This document shows, piece after piece, positions 1-6,945 of a DNA stretch of 14,082 bases. A program made the translations under genes and the position numbers. Location: positions 1 to 14,082 of the forward strand of contig CANHMJ010000029.1 of assembly GCA_947461805.1 (NCBI GenBank), read 5' to 3'. The stretch comes from Burkholderiaceae bacterium (GTDB lineage Bacteria > Pseudomonadota > Gammaproteobacteria > Burkholderiales > Burkholderiaceae). The notes below the pieces were generated by a model, which was given only the letters and a program-made list of their open reading frames with translations, had not been told where the DNA came from and did not search any database. Within the stretch, counting starts at the first letter, position 1. Every line of letters begins with the position of its first letter.

Positions 1-379
1 ATAGCCAAGCCGCAATGATGGTGTGAATGGTGTTGCCTTTGGGAGAGATGCCGAGTTTTTCGGAGCCAATGTAAATTAAGGGCCGGATGTAGCACGACTC
101 CAATTGGTTGGCATTGACAACATCAATGATGGCTTGCCGAATTTCTGCTTCGGTATAGGGCAGAGTGATTTGGAAAATTTTGGTGCCATTGAGTAAGCGC
201 TTGACGTGCTCATTCAGACGAAAGATCGCAGTGCCTTTCGGTGTCTTGTACGCCCGAATGCCCTCGAACACGCCCATGCCGTAATGCAAGCTGTGCGTTA
301 GCACATGGGTTGTTGCTTCGCGCCATGGAATGAGCTTTCCATCGGACCAAATAAAACCATCGCGGTCGGACATCGACAT
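1..379 (-). CDS. ilvE: Branched-chain amino-acid aminotransferase IlvE, N-terminal part (cut by window edge)
   Basis: PLP-dependent fold-type IV aminotransferase that carries out the last step of valine, leucine and isoleucine synthesis, moving an amino group between glutamate and branched-chain 2-keto acids in the cytoplasm. The 126 visible residues start MSMSDRDGFIW and contain the family block GMGVFEGIRAY (34-44), the cofactor-phosphate arginine region FRLNEHVKRL (53-62) and YIRPLIYIG (97-105). The catalytic lysine, expected near residue 160, lies beyond the left edge. Of the two near ATGs I chose 379, because an AGGT ribosome site (387-390 read on the minus strand) sits 7 nt before it, whereas the ATG at 373 is too far away. 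It is divergent from the azlCD exporter genes, which fits a local branched-chain amino-acid theme. Identity is clear; only the full length is unknown. Confidence 0.93.
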   Translation of the reverse strand, partial: MSMSDRDGFIWSDGKLIPWREATTHVLTHSLHYGMGVFEGIRAYKTPKGTAIFRLNEHVKRLLNGTKIFQITLPYTEAEIRQAIIDVVNANQLESCYIRPLIYIGSEKLGISPKGNTIHTIIAAWL

Positions 380-504
380 GTTTTTTACCTTTTACGTTGA
401 ATTAATCCGAGCCTTCGGTCCCGCAATCGGCTTGCAAAACCAGGCTGCCTAACATGGGCTTTATTGTAGAGCAGGCGCTAGCGCTTCCTATAATGGGAGA
501 TCTA
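380..504. promoter_or_regulatory. Divergent intergenic region between ilvE and azlC
   Basis: This 125-bp gap must hold the promoters of both ilvE (leftward) and azlCD (rightward). Visible elements are a perfect TATAAT hexamer on the plus strand at 489-494, a 10-bp perfect palindrome GCGCTAGCGC at 475-484, and a short CCGA/TCGG inverted repeat in the ilvE leader near 408-419. No good -35 hexamer sits at 16-18 bp from the TATAAT; the nearest TTG-type sequence (464-469) is 19 bp away and matches only three positions. I could not find a convincing ilvE promoter on the minus strand. A regulator binding here could control both units, but that is inference. Confidence 0.4.
475..501 (+). promoter_or_regulatory. 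Palindrome plus TATAATGGGAGAT element before azlC
   Basis: The palindrome GCGCTAGCGC (475-484) is followed after 4 bp by TATAATGGGAGAT (489-501). TATAAT reads as an ideal -10 box and GGGAGA (495-500) as a ribosome site 4 nt before the azlC ATG. Both cannot work together: a -10 at 489-494 would start the RNA near 501, after the GGGAGA. Either the hexamer is accidental and GGGAGA is the ribosome site, or azlC is nearly leaderless. A 12-of-13 copy of the second element occurs before pgk (1644-1656). Confidence 0.3.
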
Positions 505-1302
505 ATGCCTAAGCACCCTAAAGCCCCCCTCATTCTGTGCCATTTGCCGTATTTTGCTTGGCCGCACGATGAGCAGCTGGCCTTTCAGGATGGTTTACGC
601 ACCATGTCAAGGTCCGCAGTGACGATTTTTACATGGGCCTTAGTGACCGGTTTGGCCATGGGCAAATCCACTTTGACCCTCTGGCAGGCTGTCAGTATGA
701 GCCTCTTGGTTTATGCGGGCACAGCGCAATTGGCGGCATTACCCCTCATTGCTCTGGGTCTACCGATCTGGACGACTTTAATTACGGCCTTTGTCGTCAA
801 TTTGCGCTTTGTCATCTTTAGCATTGGCATGCAGGCGCATTTTTGCTCTTTGCCGCTCTGGCGCCGAGCGACCTTGGGCTATTTCACGGCCGATTTTGGC
901 TATTTGATGTACACCTCCAGGCACCCTGAGGCCCATCCACCAGAGGAAAGTGTGGCCGACCGCCGATCTCGCATCGCCTTTATGTATGGATTAACCTTCG
1001 GTAACTGGAGTATTTGGCAGATGGGTTCCCTCTTGGGAATTGCCTTAGCAGGGCAAATTCCGCAAAGCTGGGGACTGGAGTTTGCGGGTACCTTAGCCTT
1101 AATTGCGATTATTGTGCCCATGCTGGACCGTGCTGCAGCGCGCTGGGCTGGTGGCGTTGCGGCCTTCGTTGCCGTTCTCAGCATGAGTTTGCCCTTTAAG
1201 CTCAATATTGTTCTGGCGATTATTGCCGCAATTGTGGTGGGTATTGTTAGCGATCGCCGTCCGAAAGACCCCCAAACCAAGCCAGTTAGCGCGGGAGATT
1301 AG
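505..1302 (+). CDS. azlC: AzlC-type branched-chain amino-acid exporter, large subunit
   Basis: Predicted inner-membrane protein of the AzlC/YgaZ family, the large subunit of a two-part exporter for branched-chain amino acids (in some bacteria also other hydrophobic amino acids). The 265-residue product has the family signature FQDG.R (27-32) before the first membrane helix. There follow W..VTGLAMG (44-53), MSLLVYAGTAQLAALPLIA (65-83) and the LRFVIFS loop (100-106). Hydrophobic helices lie roughly at 38-53, 60-83, 89-107, 174-186, 192-206, 217-229 and 233-249. The start is uncertain. ATG 505 has GGGAGA 4 nt upstream and keeps the conserved FQDG.R stretch. ATG 454 lacks a ribosome site, and ATG 604 would remove the conserved stretch. 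azlD follows 2 nt after the stop. Its place opposite ilvE supports an amino-acid overflow role; exact substrates cannot be read from sequence. Confidence 0.9.
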   Translation: MPKHPKAPLILCHLPYFAWPHDEQLAFQDGLRTMSRSAVTIFTWALVTGLAMGKSTLTLWQAVSMSLLVYAGTAQLAALPLIALGLPIWTTLITAFVVNLRFVIFSIGMQAHFCSLPLWRRATLGYFTADFGYLMYTSRHPEAHPPEESVADRRSRIAFMYGLTFGNWSIWQMGSLLGIALAGQIPQSWGLEFAGTLALIAIIVPMLDRAAARWAGGVAAFVAVLSMSLPFKLNIVLAIIAAIVVGIVSDRRPKDPQTKPVSAGD

Positions 1303-1304
1303 GA

Positions 1305-1646
1305 ATGCCAAGCCTTACTTCCCTAGAAATAAGCGCACTTATAGTGGGCATGGGCCTAGTAACCTTGGGTACACGGGGCTTTTTTATGTTTTGGGGGGAT
1401 CGGGTGCGGACGCCTGAAATCATTCTGCGCTCCATTCGGTATGCTCCCCTGGCAGCGATTGTGGCGATTTTGGCCCCCGAAATCCTCATGCCAGCTGGCG
1501 CTACGCAAATAAGCCAGTTTAATTGGGCCCTACCGCAGATTTGGGCTGGTTTGGCTGCTTTCATCACCTTTACCTGGCTTCGCACCATGCTGCCGACCCT
1601 GATTATTGGGATGCTGGTTTATAGCGCACTGCGCTACTGGTTTTAG
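1305..1646 (+). CDS. azlD: AzlD-type branched-chain amino-acid exporter, small subunit
   Basis: Small integral membrane partner of AzlC (AzlD/YgaH family). The 113-residue product has hydrophobic segments at about 8-28, 46-63, 79-92 and 96-109, with family features G..LVTLGTRGFF (15-27) and RYAPLAAIVAILAPEIL (45-61). Length is normal for the family. It begins 2 nt after azlC, and the GGGAGA ribosome site (1293-1298) lies inside the end of azlC, 6 nt before the ATG, so translation of the two subunits is probably coupled. AzlD is thought to be needed for export together with AzlC; neither subunit carries an ATPase domain, so transport is presumably driven by an ion gradient (family inference). 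Confidence 0.9.
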   Translation: MPSLTSLEISALIVGMGLVTLGTRGFFMFWGDRVRTPEIILRSIRYAPLAAIVAILAPEILMPAGATQISQFNWALPQIWAGLAAFITFTWLRTMLPTLIIGMLVYSALRYWF

Positions 1647-1656
1647 AATGGGAGAT
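1622..1656 (+). promoter_or_regulatory. Candidate palindrome/-10 element between azlD and pgk
   Basis: TAGCGCA-C-TGCGCTA (1622-1636) is a 15-bp odd palindrome, followed after 7 bp by TAGAATGGGAGAT (1644-1656). The latter differs from the pre-azlC TATAATGGGAGAT at one base. TAGAAT matches the -10 consensus at five of six positions and would start an RNA near 1656, giving pgk a leader of about 26 nt. No -35 hexamer is seen at the right distance, and the palindrome lies in azlD coding sequence, so this could be coincidence. Confidence 0.25.
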
Positions 1657-1681
1657 TGTTCTTTTTCCGAATTGCATTTTC

Positions 1682-2893
1682 ATGTCCGATACCCTTTTTA
1701 AAGTAAAACGCCTCAATGACTTAGCGCAGGCCGGACTGTTAAAAGGCAAGCGGGTACTGATTCGCTCGGATCTGAATGTGCCTCAGGATGAGGCTGGCAA
1801 TATTACAGAAGACACCCGCATTCGGGCATCGATTCCGGCCATTGAAATTTGCCTACAAGCGGGGGCTGCAGTGATGGTGACTTCCCACCTCGGTAGACCA
1901 ACCGAAGGTCAATTTAAACCGGAAGATAGCTTGGCGCCGGTAGCGCATCGCATCGCAGAAATCCTCAATCGCAAAGTCCCCCTGATTAGCAATTGGGTTG
2001 ATGGCGGTTTTGATCTTCAGCCCGGCGATCTCGTTCTGCTGGAGAACTGCCGCGTCAATGTGGGCGAAAAGAAAAATAGCGAAGCACTCTCAAAAAAAAT
2101 TGCCGCACTCTGCGATGTTTACGTCAATGATGCTTTTGGGACAGCGCATCGGGCCGAAGCCACTACCCATGGTGTGGCGCGTTTTGCACCGATTGCGTGT
2201 GCTGGTCCATTGATGGCCGCTGAGCTTGATGCCTTAAGCCGAGCCCTCGCCAATCCCAAGCGCCCCTTGATCGCCATCGTTGCAGGATCAAAGGTATCGA
2301 GCAAGCTGACTATTCTGAAAGCCTTAGCTGAAAAAGTAGATGAGCTGATTGTGGGCGGCGGTATTGCAAATACCTTCATGCTGGCCAAAGGCCTACCGAT
2401 TGGTAGGTCCCTAGCCGAGCCCGACCTCGTAAACGAAGCCCGGGAAATTATGGCGCTAATGGAAAAGCGCGGCGCCCATGTACCGATTCCAGAAGACGTA
2501 GTGGTGGCGAACGAACTCTCGCCATTGGCGCGCGCCAATCGGGTGCCATCCAATGAGGTGGCCGAGGACGATATGATTTTGGATGTGGGCCCAAAGACGG
2601 CCGCACGTCTATCTACTATGTTGGCCCATGCAGGCACGATTGTCTGGAACGGGCCTTTAGGCGTTTTTGAGATTGATCAATTTGGTGGCGGCACCAAAAT
2701 GATTGCAGCAGCGATTGCCCACTCTCCAGCATTTTCGATTGCGGGTGGTGGCGATACTTTGGCAGCGATTGCCAAGTACGGCATCGAAAATCAAGTCGAT
2801 TACATATCTACCGGTGGTGGTGCTTTCCTTGAGTTTCTAGAGGGTAAAACATTACCGGCTTTTGCAGTGTTGGTTGAGCGAGGAAGTGAATAA
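1682..2893 (+). CDS. pgk: Phosphoglycerate kinase
   Basis: Cytoplasmic enzyme that reversibly transfers the acyl phosphate of 1,3-bisphosphoglycerate to ADP, in glycolysis and gluconeogenesis. The 403-residue product has the normal bacterial length and both Rossmann-like halves. The substrate half shows RSDLNVP (28-34), DTRIRASIP (44-52), TSHLGRP (67-73), the LLENCR block (119-124) and GTAHRAEA (153-160). The nucleotide half shows GSKVSSKLTIL (202-212), GGGIANTF (225-232), VWNGPLGVFE (321-330), GGGDT (355-359) and STGGGAFLEFLEGK (376-389). The start ATG has no strong ribosome site; the nearest purine-rich run (GGGAGA, 1650-1655) is about 26 nt away, but the N-terminus aligns well with the family. 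It lies 35 bp after azlD and 13 bp before pyk, so it is probably read with pyk and fba. Confidence 0.97.
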   Translation: MSDTLFKVKRLNDLAQAGLLKGKRVLIRSDLNVPQDEAGNITEDTRIRASIPAIEICLQAGAAVMVTSHLGRPTEGQFKPEDSLAPVAHRIAEILNRKVPLISNWVDGGFDLQPGDLVLLENCRVNVGEKKNSEALSKKIAALCDVYVNDAFGTAHRAEATTHGVARFAPIACAGPLMAAELDALSRALANPKRPLIAIVAGSKVSSKLTILKALAEKVDELIVGGGIANTFMLAKGLPIGRSLAEPDLVNEAREIMALMEKRGAHVPIPEDVVVANELSPLARANRVPSNEVAEDDMILDVGPKTAARLSTMLAHAGTIVWNGPLGVFEIDQFGGGTKMIAAAIAHSPAFSIAGGGDTLAAIAKYGIENQVDYISTGGGAFLEFLEGKTLPAFAVLVERGSE

Positions 2894-2895
2894 AA

Positions 2896-2900
2896 AGGAG
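2896..2900 (+). promoter_or_regulatory. Ribosome binding site deciding the pyk start
   Basis: AGGAG sits 6 nt before ATG 2907, one of the strongest ribosome sites in the window. It rules out an in-frame upstream start at 2862 that would overlap the end of pgk and add 15 residues absent from the family. Confidence 0.8.
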
Positions 2901-2906
2901 CGTTTC

Positions 2907-4343
2907 ATGTTACGAGCCACAAAGATTATTGCAACACTAGGACCCGCCTCAGAGAAGCCAGAAGTTTTGCGAGACATGATCCGCGCCGGATTGGATGTGG
3001 TTCGGCTAAACTTTTCGCACGGTACCGTTGAAGATCACCGTGCACGCCATGATTTAGTCCGATCGATTTGTGCTGAAGTGGGTCGTGAGCTCGGCATCAT
3101 GGCGGACTTACAAGGACCCAAGATCCGGGTTGGCAAGTTCGCAGATGGTAAGGTCATGCTGAAGGAAGGCGCCGCATTTATTTTGGATGTTGCCTGCAAT
3201 CTGGGTAATGACGAGCGCGTCGGTCTTGACTACAAAAATTTACCCAATGACGTACGCGCGGGCGATCGCTTGCTGCTGAATGATGGCTTGATCGTATTGC
3301 GAGTAGAGTCAGTGAAGGGCGGTGAGATTCATACGCGGGTTGAGCTTGGTGGCGCACTCTCGAATAACAAAGGCATCAATCGCGCTGGCGGTGGGTTAAC
3401 TGCCCCTGCCTTGACTGAAAAAGATATTCTCGATTTGGATGCCGCAATTGCAATGGGCGTGGACTTTGTTGCGATCAGCTTTCCAAAAGATGGCGCAGAT
3501 ATGGCCTACGCCCGCAAATTAGCGGATGCAGCGAGCGCTAAGCATGGTGTGCACAAGGTCAAATTGATTGCCAAAGTAGAGCGCGCCGAAGCGATCGAGC
3601 CTGATGCCCTCAATAGCATCATTGCTGAAAGCGACGGCATTATGGTGGCGCGGGGCGACCTCGCCATTGAGGTAGGTAACCCTGCTGTGCCAGCCTTGCA
3701 AAAGCGCATGATTAAGCTAGCTCGCGAAGCCGATAAATTTACGATTACGGCCACGCAAATGATGGAGTCCATGATTAATGCGCCGGTGCCAACCCGCGCC
3801 GAGGTCAGTGACGTCGCCAATGCAGTGTTGGATGGGACCGATGCCGTCATGTTGTCGGCAGAATCAGCCACGGGAATGTACCCCGTCAAAACCATTGAAC
3901 AGATGTCAGAGATTTGCATCGAAGCAGAAAAATCAGAACAAGTGCGGCTTGATACCGACTTTCTGGATCAAACCTTCACTCGCATCGACCAGACCATTGC
4001 CTTGGGCGCGTTATTTACTGCGCACCATTTGCACGCAACCGCAATTGCCGCATTAACGCAGTCGGGCTCTACGCCAATCTGGATGAGTCGCCATAATATT
4101 CATGTGCCAATTTTTGCCTTAACGCCCAATGTATCGACGCAACGCGTGTTGAGTACGTACCGTAATGTCACACCCTTAAGTCTGGCCTTTAGTAATGACC
4201 GCGATACGGCACTGGCTCAAGTGGAGGAACGGCTAAAGCAGATGGGTGCGGTGAAGGCCGGCGATACGATTGTTTTAACAGTTGGGGCACCAATGGGCTC
4301 CCCTGGCGGTACTAATACGTTGAAAATTATCAACGTAAAATAG
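2907..4343 (+). CDS. pyk: Pyruvate kinase, with K+-independent residue signature
   Basis: Final glycolytic enzyme, making pyruvate and ATP from phosphoenolpyruvate and ADP. The 478-residue product has the N-terminal barrel entry TKIIATLGPAS (5-15), RLNFSHG (33-39), MADLQGPKIRVG (65-76), the catalytic lysine in IAKVERAEAI (Lys223), the metal/substrate loop VARGDLAIEVG (247-257), TATQMMESM (281-289) and a normal C-terminal domain. At the position of rabbit muscle Glu117 (KGPEIRTG) this protein has Lys72 (QGPKIRVG), with Leu68, Gln69 and Val75 at the linked positions. This combination is known to mark pyruvate kinases that do not need K+. The usual GVEIP motif of the metal loop reads AIEVG. A strong AGGAG site lies 6 nt upstream. 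It follows pgk by 13 bp and precedes fba by 37 bp. Allosteric behaviour cannot be read from the sequence. Confidence 0.97.
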   Translation: MLRATKIIATLGPASEKPEVLRDMIRAGLDVVRLNFSHGTVEDHRARHDLVRSICAEVGRELGIMADLQGPKIRVGKFADGKVMLKEGAAFILDVACNLGNDERVGLDYKNLPNDVRAGDRLLLNDGLIVLRVESVKGGEIHTRVELGGALSNNKGINRAGGGLTAPALTEKDILDLDAAIAMGVDFVAISFPKDGADMAYARKLADAASAKHGVHKVKLIAKVERAEAIEPDALNSIIAESDGIMVARGDLAIEVGNPAVPALQKRMIKLAREADKFTITATQMMESMINAPVPTRAEVSDVANAVLDGTDAVMLSAESATGMYPVKTIEQMSEICIEAEKSEQVRLDTDFLDQTFTRIDQTIALGALFTAHHLHATAIAALTQSGSTPIWMSRHNIHVPIFALTPNVSTQRVLSTYRNVTPLSLAFSNDRDTALAQVEERLKQMGAVKAGDTIVLTVGAPMGSPGGTNTLKIINVK

Positions 4344-4380
4344 AGTTGAATTTTTATCCTTTTAAATAGAAGAGACTGTT

Positions 4381-5445
4381 ATGCCCCTTGTATCCTTGCG
4401 CCAACTGCTAGACCATGCTGCCGAACACAGTTATGGATTACCTGCTTTTAATGTCAATAATTTAGAGCAGGTACAAGCCATCATGATGGCAGCCGATGAG
4501 GTGGGTGCGCCTGTCATCATGCAAGCATCAGCAGGGGCCCGAAAGTATGCGGGGGAAGCATTTTTGCGGCACTTGATTTCCGCAGCCATAGAGGAATATC
4601 CGCACATTCCGGTGGTGATGCACCAAGACCATGGTCAAAGTCCAGCCGTATGTATGGCGGCGATCAAAAGCGGCTTCACCAGCGTGATGATGGACGGCTC
4701 GCTCGAGGCCGACGGTAAATCGGTTGCGAGCTATGACTACAACGTCGCCGTATCGCAAGAGGTGGTGAAGTTCTCGCACTCGATTGGCATCACGGTAGAG
4801 GCGGAGCTGGGTGTTTTGGGTTCCCTTGAAACCATGATGGGCGATAAAGAAGACGGTCACGGCGCCGATGGCGCAATGACCCGCGAGCAGTTATTAACCG
4901 ATGTAGAGCAGGCTGCTGATTTTGTGCGCGCGACGCAGTGCGATGCCTTAGCCATTGCGATTGGCACAAGCCATGGCGCATACAAATTTACCAAGAAGCC
5001 AACCGGCGATATTTTGGCTATCACCCGCATTAAAGAAATTAACCAGCGCATTCCCAACACCCACTTAGTGATGCACGGCTCCTCGAGTGTTCCGCAAGAG
5101 TTGCTTGCCGAGATTCGGGCTTTTGGCGGGGATATGAAAGAAACCTATGGCGTGCCCGTAGAGGAAATACAGGAAGGCATTAAGCATGGCGTACGCAAAA
5201 TTAATATCGATACCGACATTCGTTTGGCCATGACTGCTGCGATCCGCCGCTATATGTTTGAGAATCCTGGAAAATTTGATCCACGCGACTACCTTAAGCC
5301 AGCACGCGAAGCAGCGAAGACCATCTGCGTTGCTCGTTACACCGCCTTTGGCTGTGCCGGTCAAGCGGCCAAGATTAAACCGATGGCACTCGAAAAAATG
5401 GCTGAGCGTTATCGCGCAGGTCAGCTTGCACAGATTGTGAAGTAG
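4381..5445 (+). CDS. fba: Class II fructose-bisphosphate aldolase (Calvin-cycle subtype)
   Basis: Zn-dependent aldolase that reversibly cleaves fructose 1,6-bisphosphate into dihydroxyacetone phosphate and glyceraldehyde 3-phosphate. The 354-residue product has PAFNVNN (21-27), the catalytic/zinc motif HQDHG (81-85, with Asp83 the likely general acid-base and His84 a zinc ligand), SVMMDGS (101-107), VEAELG (139-144), zinc ligand His198 in GTSHGAY (195-201), MHGSSS (231-236) with His232, and NIDTD (275-279) for phosphate binding. The length and C-terminal half are typical of the subtype often called CbbA or Fba in betaproteobacteria. No other Calvin-cycle gene is visible, so a carbon-fixation role should not be assumed. 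The ribosome site is weak (GAAGAG, about 6 nt upstream). purC begins 4 bp after its stop. Confidence 0.97.
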   Translation: MPLVSLRQLLDHAAEHSYGLPAFNVNNLEQVQAIMMAADEVGAPVIMQASAGARKYAGEAFLRHLISAAIEEYPHIPVVMHQDHGQSPAVCMAAIKSGFTSVMMDGSLEADGKSVASYDYNVAVSQEVVKFSHSIGITVEAELGVLGSLETMMGDKEDGHGADGAMTREQLLTDVEQAADFVRATQCDALAIAIGTSHGAYKFTKKPTGDILAITRIKEINQRIPNTHLVMHGSSSVPQELLAEIRAFGGDMKETYGVPVEEIQEGIKHGVRKINIDTDIRLAMTAAIRRYMFENPGKFDPRDYLKPAREAAKTICVARYTAFGCAGQAAKIKPMALEKMAERYRAGQLAQIVK

Positions 5446-5449
5446 TGCA

Positions 5450-6352
5450 ATGAAAAAAGCATTGCATGCAACTTCAATTACCTCTTTACCATTGCTATCT
5501 AAGGGTAAGGTACGCGACGTCTATGAAGTGGGTAGCGATCGTTTACTGATGATCACAACCGATCGCTTATCGGCGTTTGATGTGATTTTGTCGCAACCTA
5601 TTCCGGAAAAAGGCATCATCCTCAATCAAATGGCGAATTTTTGGTTTGATAAATTAGCCCATGTTATTCCAAATCACCTCACTGGTATTGATCCGGCTAG
5701 CGTAGTGAAAGCAGATGAAGTGGAGCAGGTGCAAGGGCGTGCGGTGGTAGCCAAGCGACTCAAGCCTATTTTGGTTGAGGCCGTAGTCCGTGGTTATTTG
5801 GCAGGTAGCGGCTGGAAGGATTACCAAGAAACCGGTAGTGTATGTGGCGTCTCTTTACCGCTAGGCTTACAAAATGCCCAAAAATTAGATCAACCGATTT
5901 TTACGCCAGCCGCTAAATCAGCAGTGGGTGAGCACGATGAGAATATTTCCTTTGAGGAAGTAGTACGCCGTATTGGTGAGGCCTTAGCGAATCAAATTCG
6001 CGATGTCAGTATTCGCTTGTATGAGGAGGCGTCTCGCTACGCTGCAACCCGCGGGATCATCATCGCCGATACCAAGTTTGAGTTTGGTTTGGACGAAGCC
6101 AATCAGCTTGTTCTGATGGATGAGATTTTGACGGCAGATTCTTCCCGCTTTTGGCCGGCAGAGACCTATCAGCTTGGCACCAACCCTCCATCGTATGACA
6201 AGCAATTTGTACGCGATTGGTTAGAGCAAGTTCGGATCGACGGCAAGCCGTGGCCTAAAACCGCGCCAGCCCCCGATCTACCGAATGAAGTGATCGAAAA
6301 GACCGCAGAAAAGTACCGCGAGGCGCTCACGCGCCTGAGTCAGGCAGGCTAA
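5450..6352 (+). CDS. purC: Phosphoribosylaminoimidazole-succinocarboxamide synthase (SAICAR synthetase)
   Basis: ATP-dependent ligase of de novo purine synthesis that joins aspartate to CAIR to form SAICAR. The 300-residue product is the longer, yeast Ade1-like form rather than the roughly 240-residue enterobacterial form. Motifs include the nucleotide-binding GKVRDVYEVG (19-28), DRLSAFDV (38-45), VVRGYLAGSGW (112-122), KSAVGEHDENISF (156-168), ADTKFEFG (206-213), DEILTADSSRFW (224-235) and PPSYDKQFVRDW (246-257). It starts 4 bp after the fba stop with no good ribosome site, so it probably depends on coupled translation from fba. Its substrate CAIR is supplied by the products of purE and purK, which follow directly on the same strand. 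Confidence 0.97.
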   Translation: MKKALHATSITSLPLLSKGKVRDVYEVGSDRLLMITTDRLSAFDVILSQPIPEKGIILNQMANFWFDKLAHVIPNHLTGIDPASVVKADEVEQVQGRAVVAKRLKPILVEAVVRGYLAGSGWKDYQETGSVCGVSLPLGLQNAQKLDQPIFTPAAKSAVGEHDENISFEEVVRRIGEALANQIRDVSIRLYEEASRYAATRGIIIADTKFEFGLDEANQLVLMDEILTADSSRFWPAETYQLGTNPPSYDKQFVRDWLEQVRIDGKPWPKTAPAPDLPNEVIEKTAEKYREALTRLSQAG

Positions 6353-6388
6353 TTGGCTTTCATTCCGCTGGAGTCCCTGCCAAAAGGC

Positions 6389-6397
6389 TGGGATAAT
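6389..6397 (+). promoter_or_regulatory. Candidate extended -10 promoter for purE-purK-tsaC
   Basis: TGGGATAAT combines the TGn extended -10 element (6389-6391) with GATAAT (6392-6397, five of six matches to consensus). It lies in the largest gap of the plus-strand gene string (83 bp between purC and purE). RNA would start near 6404, leaving a leader of about 32 nt before purE. No -35 hexamer is recognisable, which extended -10 promoters tolerate. Confidence 0.35.
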
Positions 6398-6425
6398 AGA
6401 TCCTCTTTTCGTTTCTAGCATAAGT

Positions 6426-6429
6426 GGAG
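6426..6429 (+). promoter_or_regulatory. Ribosome binding site deciding the purE start
   Basis: GGAG lies 6 nt before ATG 6436. An in-frame GTG at 6424 overlaps this site and has no ribosome site of its own, so the ATG is preferred. Confidence 0.7.
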
Positions 6430-6435
6430 CAGGTC

Positions 6436-6942
6436 ATGCGCACAGGTTCAAACGCAACAGCAGTTGTTGGCATTGTGATGGGTTCCAACTCCGATTGGGA
6501 TGTCATGCAGCATGCTGCCCAGATGCTCGATCAGTTTGGCGTACCGTATGAGGCTCAGGTTTTATCTGCGCACCGCATGCCCGATGATATGTTTGCGTAT
6601 GCAGAAGCAGCCCGCAGTCGTGGCCTGAGGGCGATTATTGCTGGCGCTGGTGGCGCTGCCCATTTGCCAGGTATGCTCGCTTCGAAGACTCTGGTTCCTG
6701 TTTTTGGCGTGCCGGTTCCCAGTAAGTATTTGCGTGGTGAAGACTCCCTGTATTCGATTGTGCAAATGCCCAAGGGCATTCCAGTGGCTACCTTTGCGAT
6801 TGGCGAAGCGGGCGCTGCTAATGCTGCCTTACATGTCATTGCTATTTTGGCTGCGCACAATGCCGATTTGATGACGGCTCTCGAAGGCTTTCGGAGTAAA
6901 CAGACAGCGGTAGCCCAAGCCATGGAATTGGCACCAAAGTAA
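6436..6942 (+). CDS. purE: N5-carboxyaminoimidazole ribonucleotide mutase, PurE class I
   Basis: Octameric (by family) mutase that moves the carboxyl group of N5-CAIR to carbon 4, giving CAIR for PurC. The 168-residue product has GIVMGSNSDW (12-21), the catalytic-loop SAHR (44-47, His46) and the class I hallmark AGAGGAAHLPGM (69-80), followed by GVPVPSKYLRGEDSLYSIVQM (from 91), close to the usual GVPVQS...DSLLSIVQMP block, and GIPVATFAIG (114-123). Class I enzymes use the PurK product, which fits purK starting 3 nt downstream. The ATG is supported by GGAG 6 nt upstream. Confidence 0.96.
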   Translation: MRTGSNATAVVGIVMGSNSDWDVMQHAAQMLDQFGVPYEAQVLSAHRMPDDMFAYAEAARSRGLRAIIAGAGGAAHLPGMLASKTLVPVFGVPVPSKYLRGEDSLYSIVQMPKGIPVATFAIGEAGAANAALHVIAILAAHNADLMTALEGFRSKQTAVAQAMELAPK

Positions 6943-6945
6943 TTG

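Noticed and set aside
454..504. Upstream ATG at 454 as the azlC start
   Set aside because: It has no ribosome site at a useful distance, would run through the TATAAT/palindrome region, and adds 17 residues that the family does not need. ATG 505 has GGGAGA directly upstream.
2119..2637. A 172-codon open frame antisense to pgk
   Set aside because: It lies wholly opposite a clear pgk, has no recognisable motifs and a low-complexity Ser/Ala-rich product typical of antisense shadows. The same applies to antisense frames in pyk (3506-3919) and azlC (900-1280).
2862..2906. Pyruvate kinase starting inside the end of pgk
   Set aside because: The strong AGGAG at 2896-2900 and the family N-terminus (LRATKIIATLGPAS) point to ATG 2907; the earlier start would add an unrelated stretch.
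1250..3270. Two GCGATCGC octamers (near 1250 and 3263)
   Set aside because: Only two copies, both inside coding sequence and with no positional pattern; the octamer density is not remarkable.
6330..6350. Small inverted repeat GCCTGA-G-TCAGGC at the end of purC
   Set aside because: The single-base loop is too tight, it lies within coding sequence and no T-run follows, so it is not a terminator.
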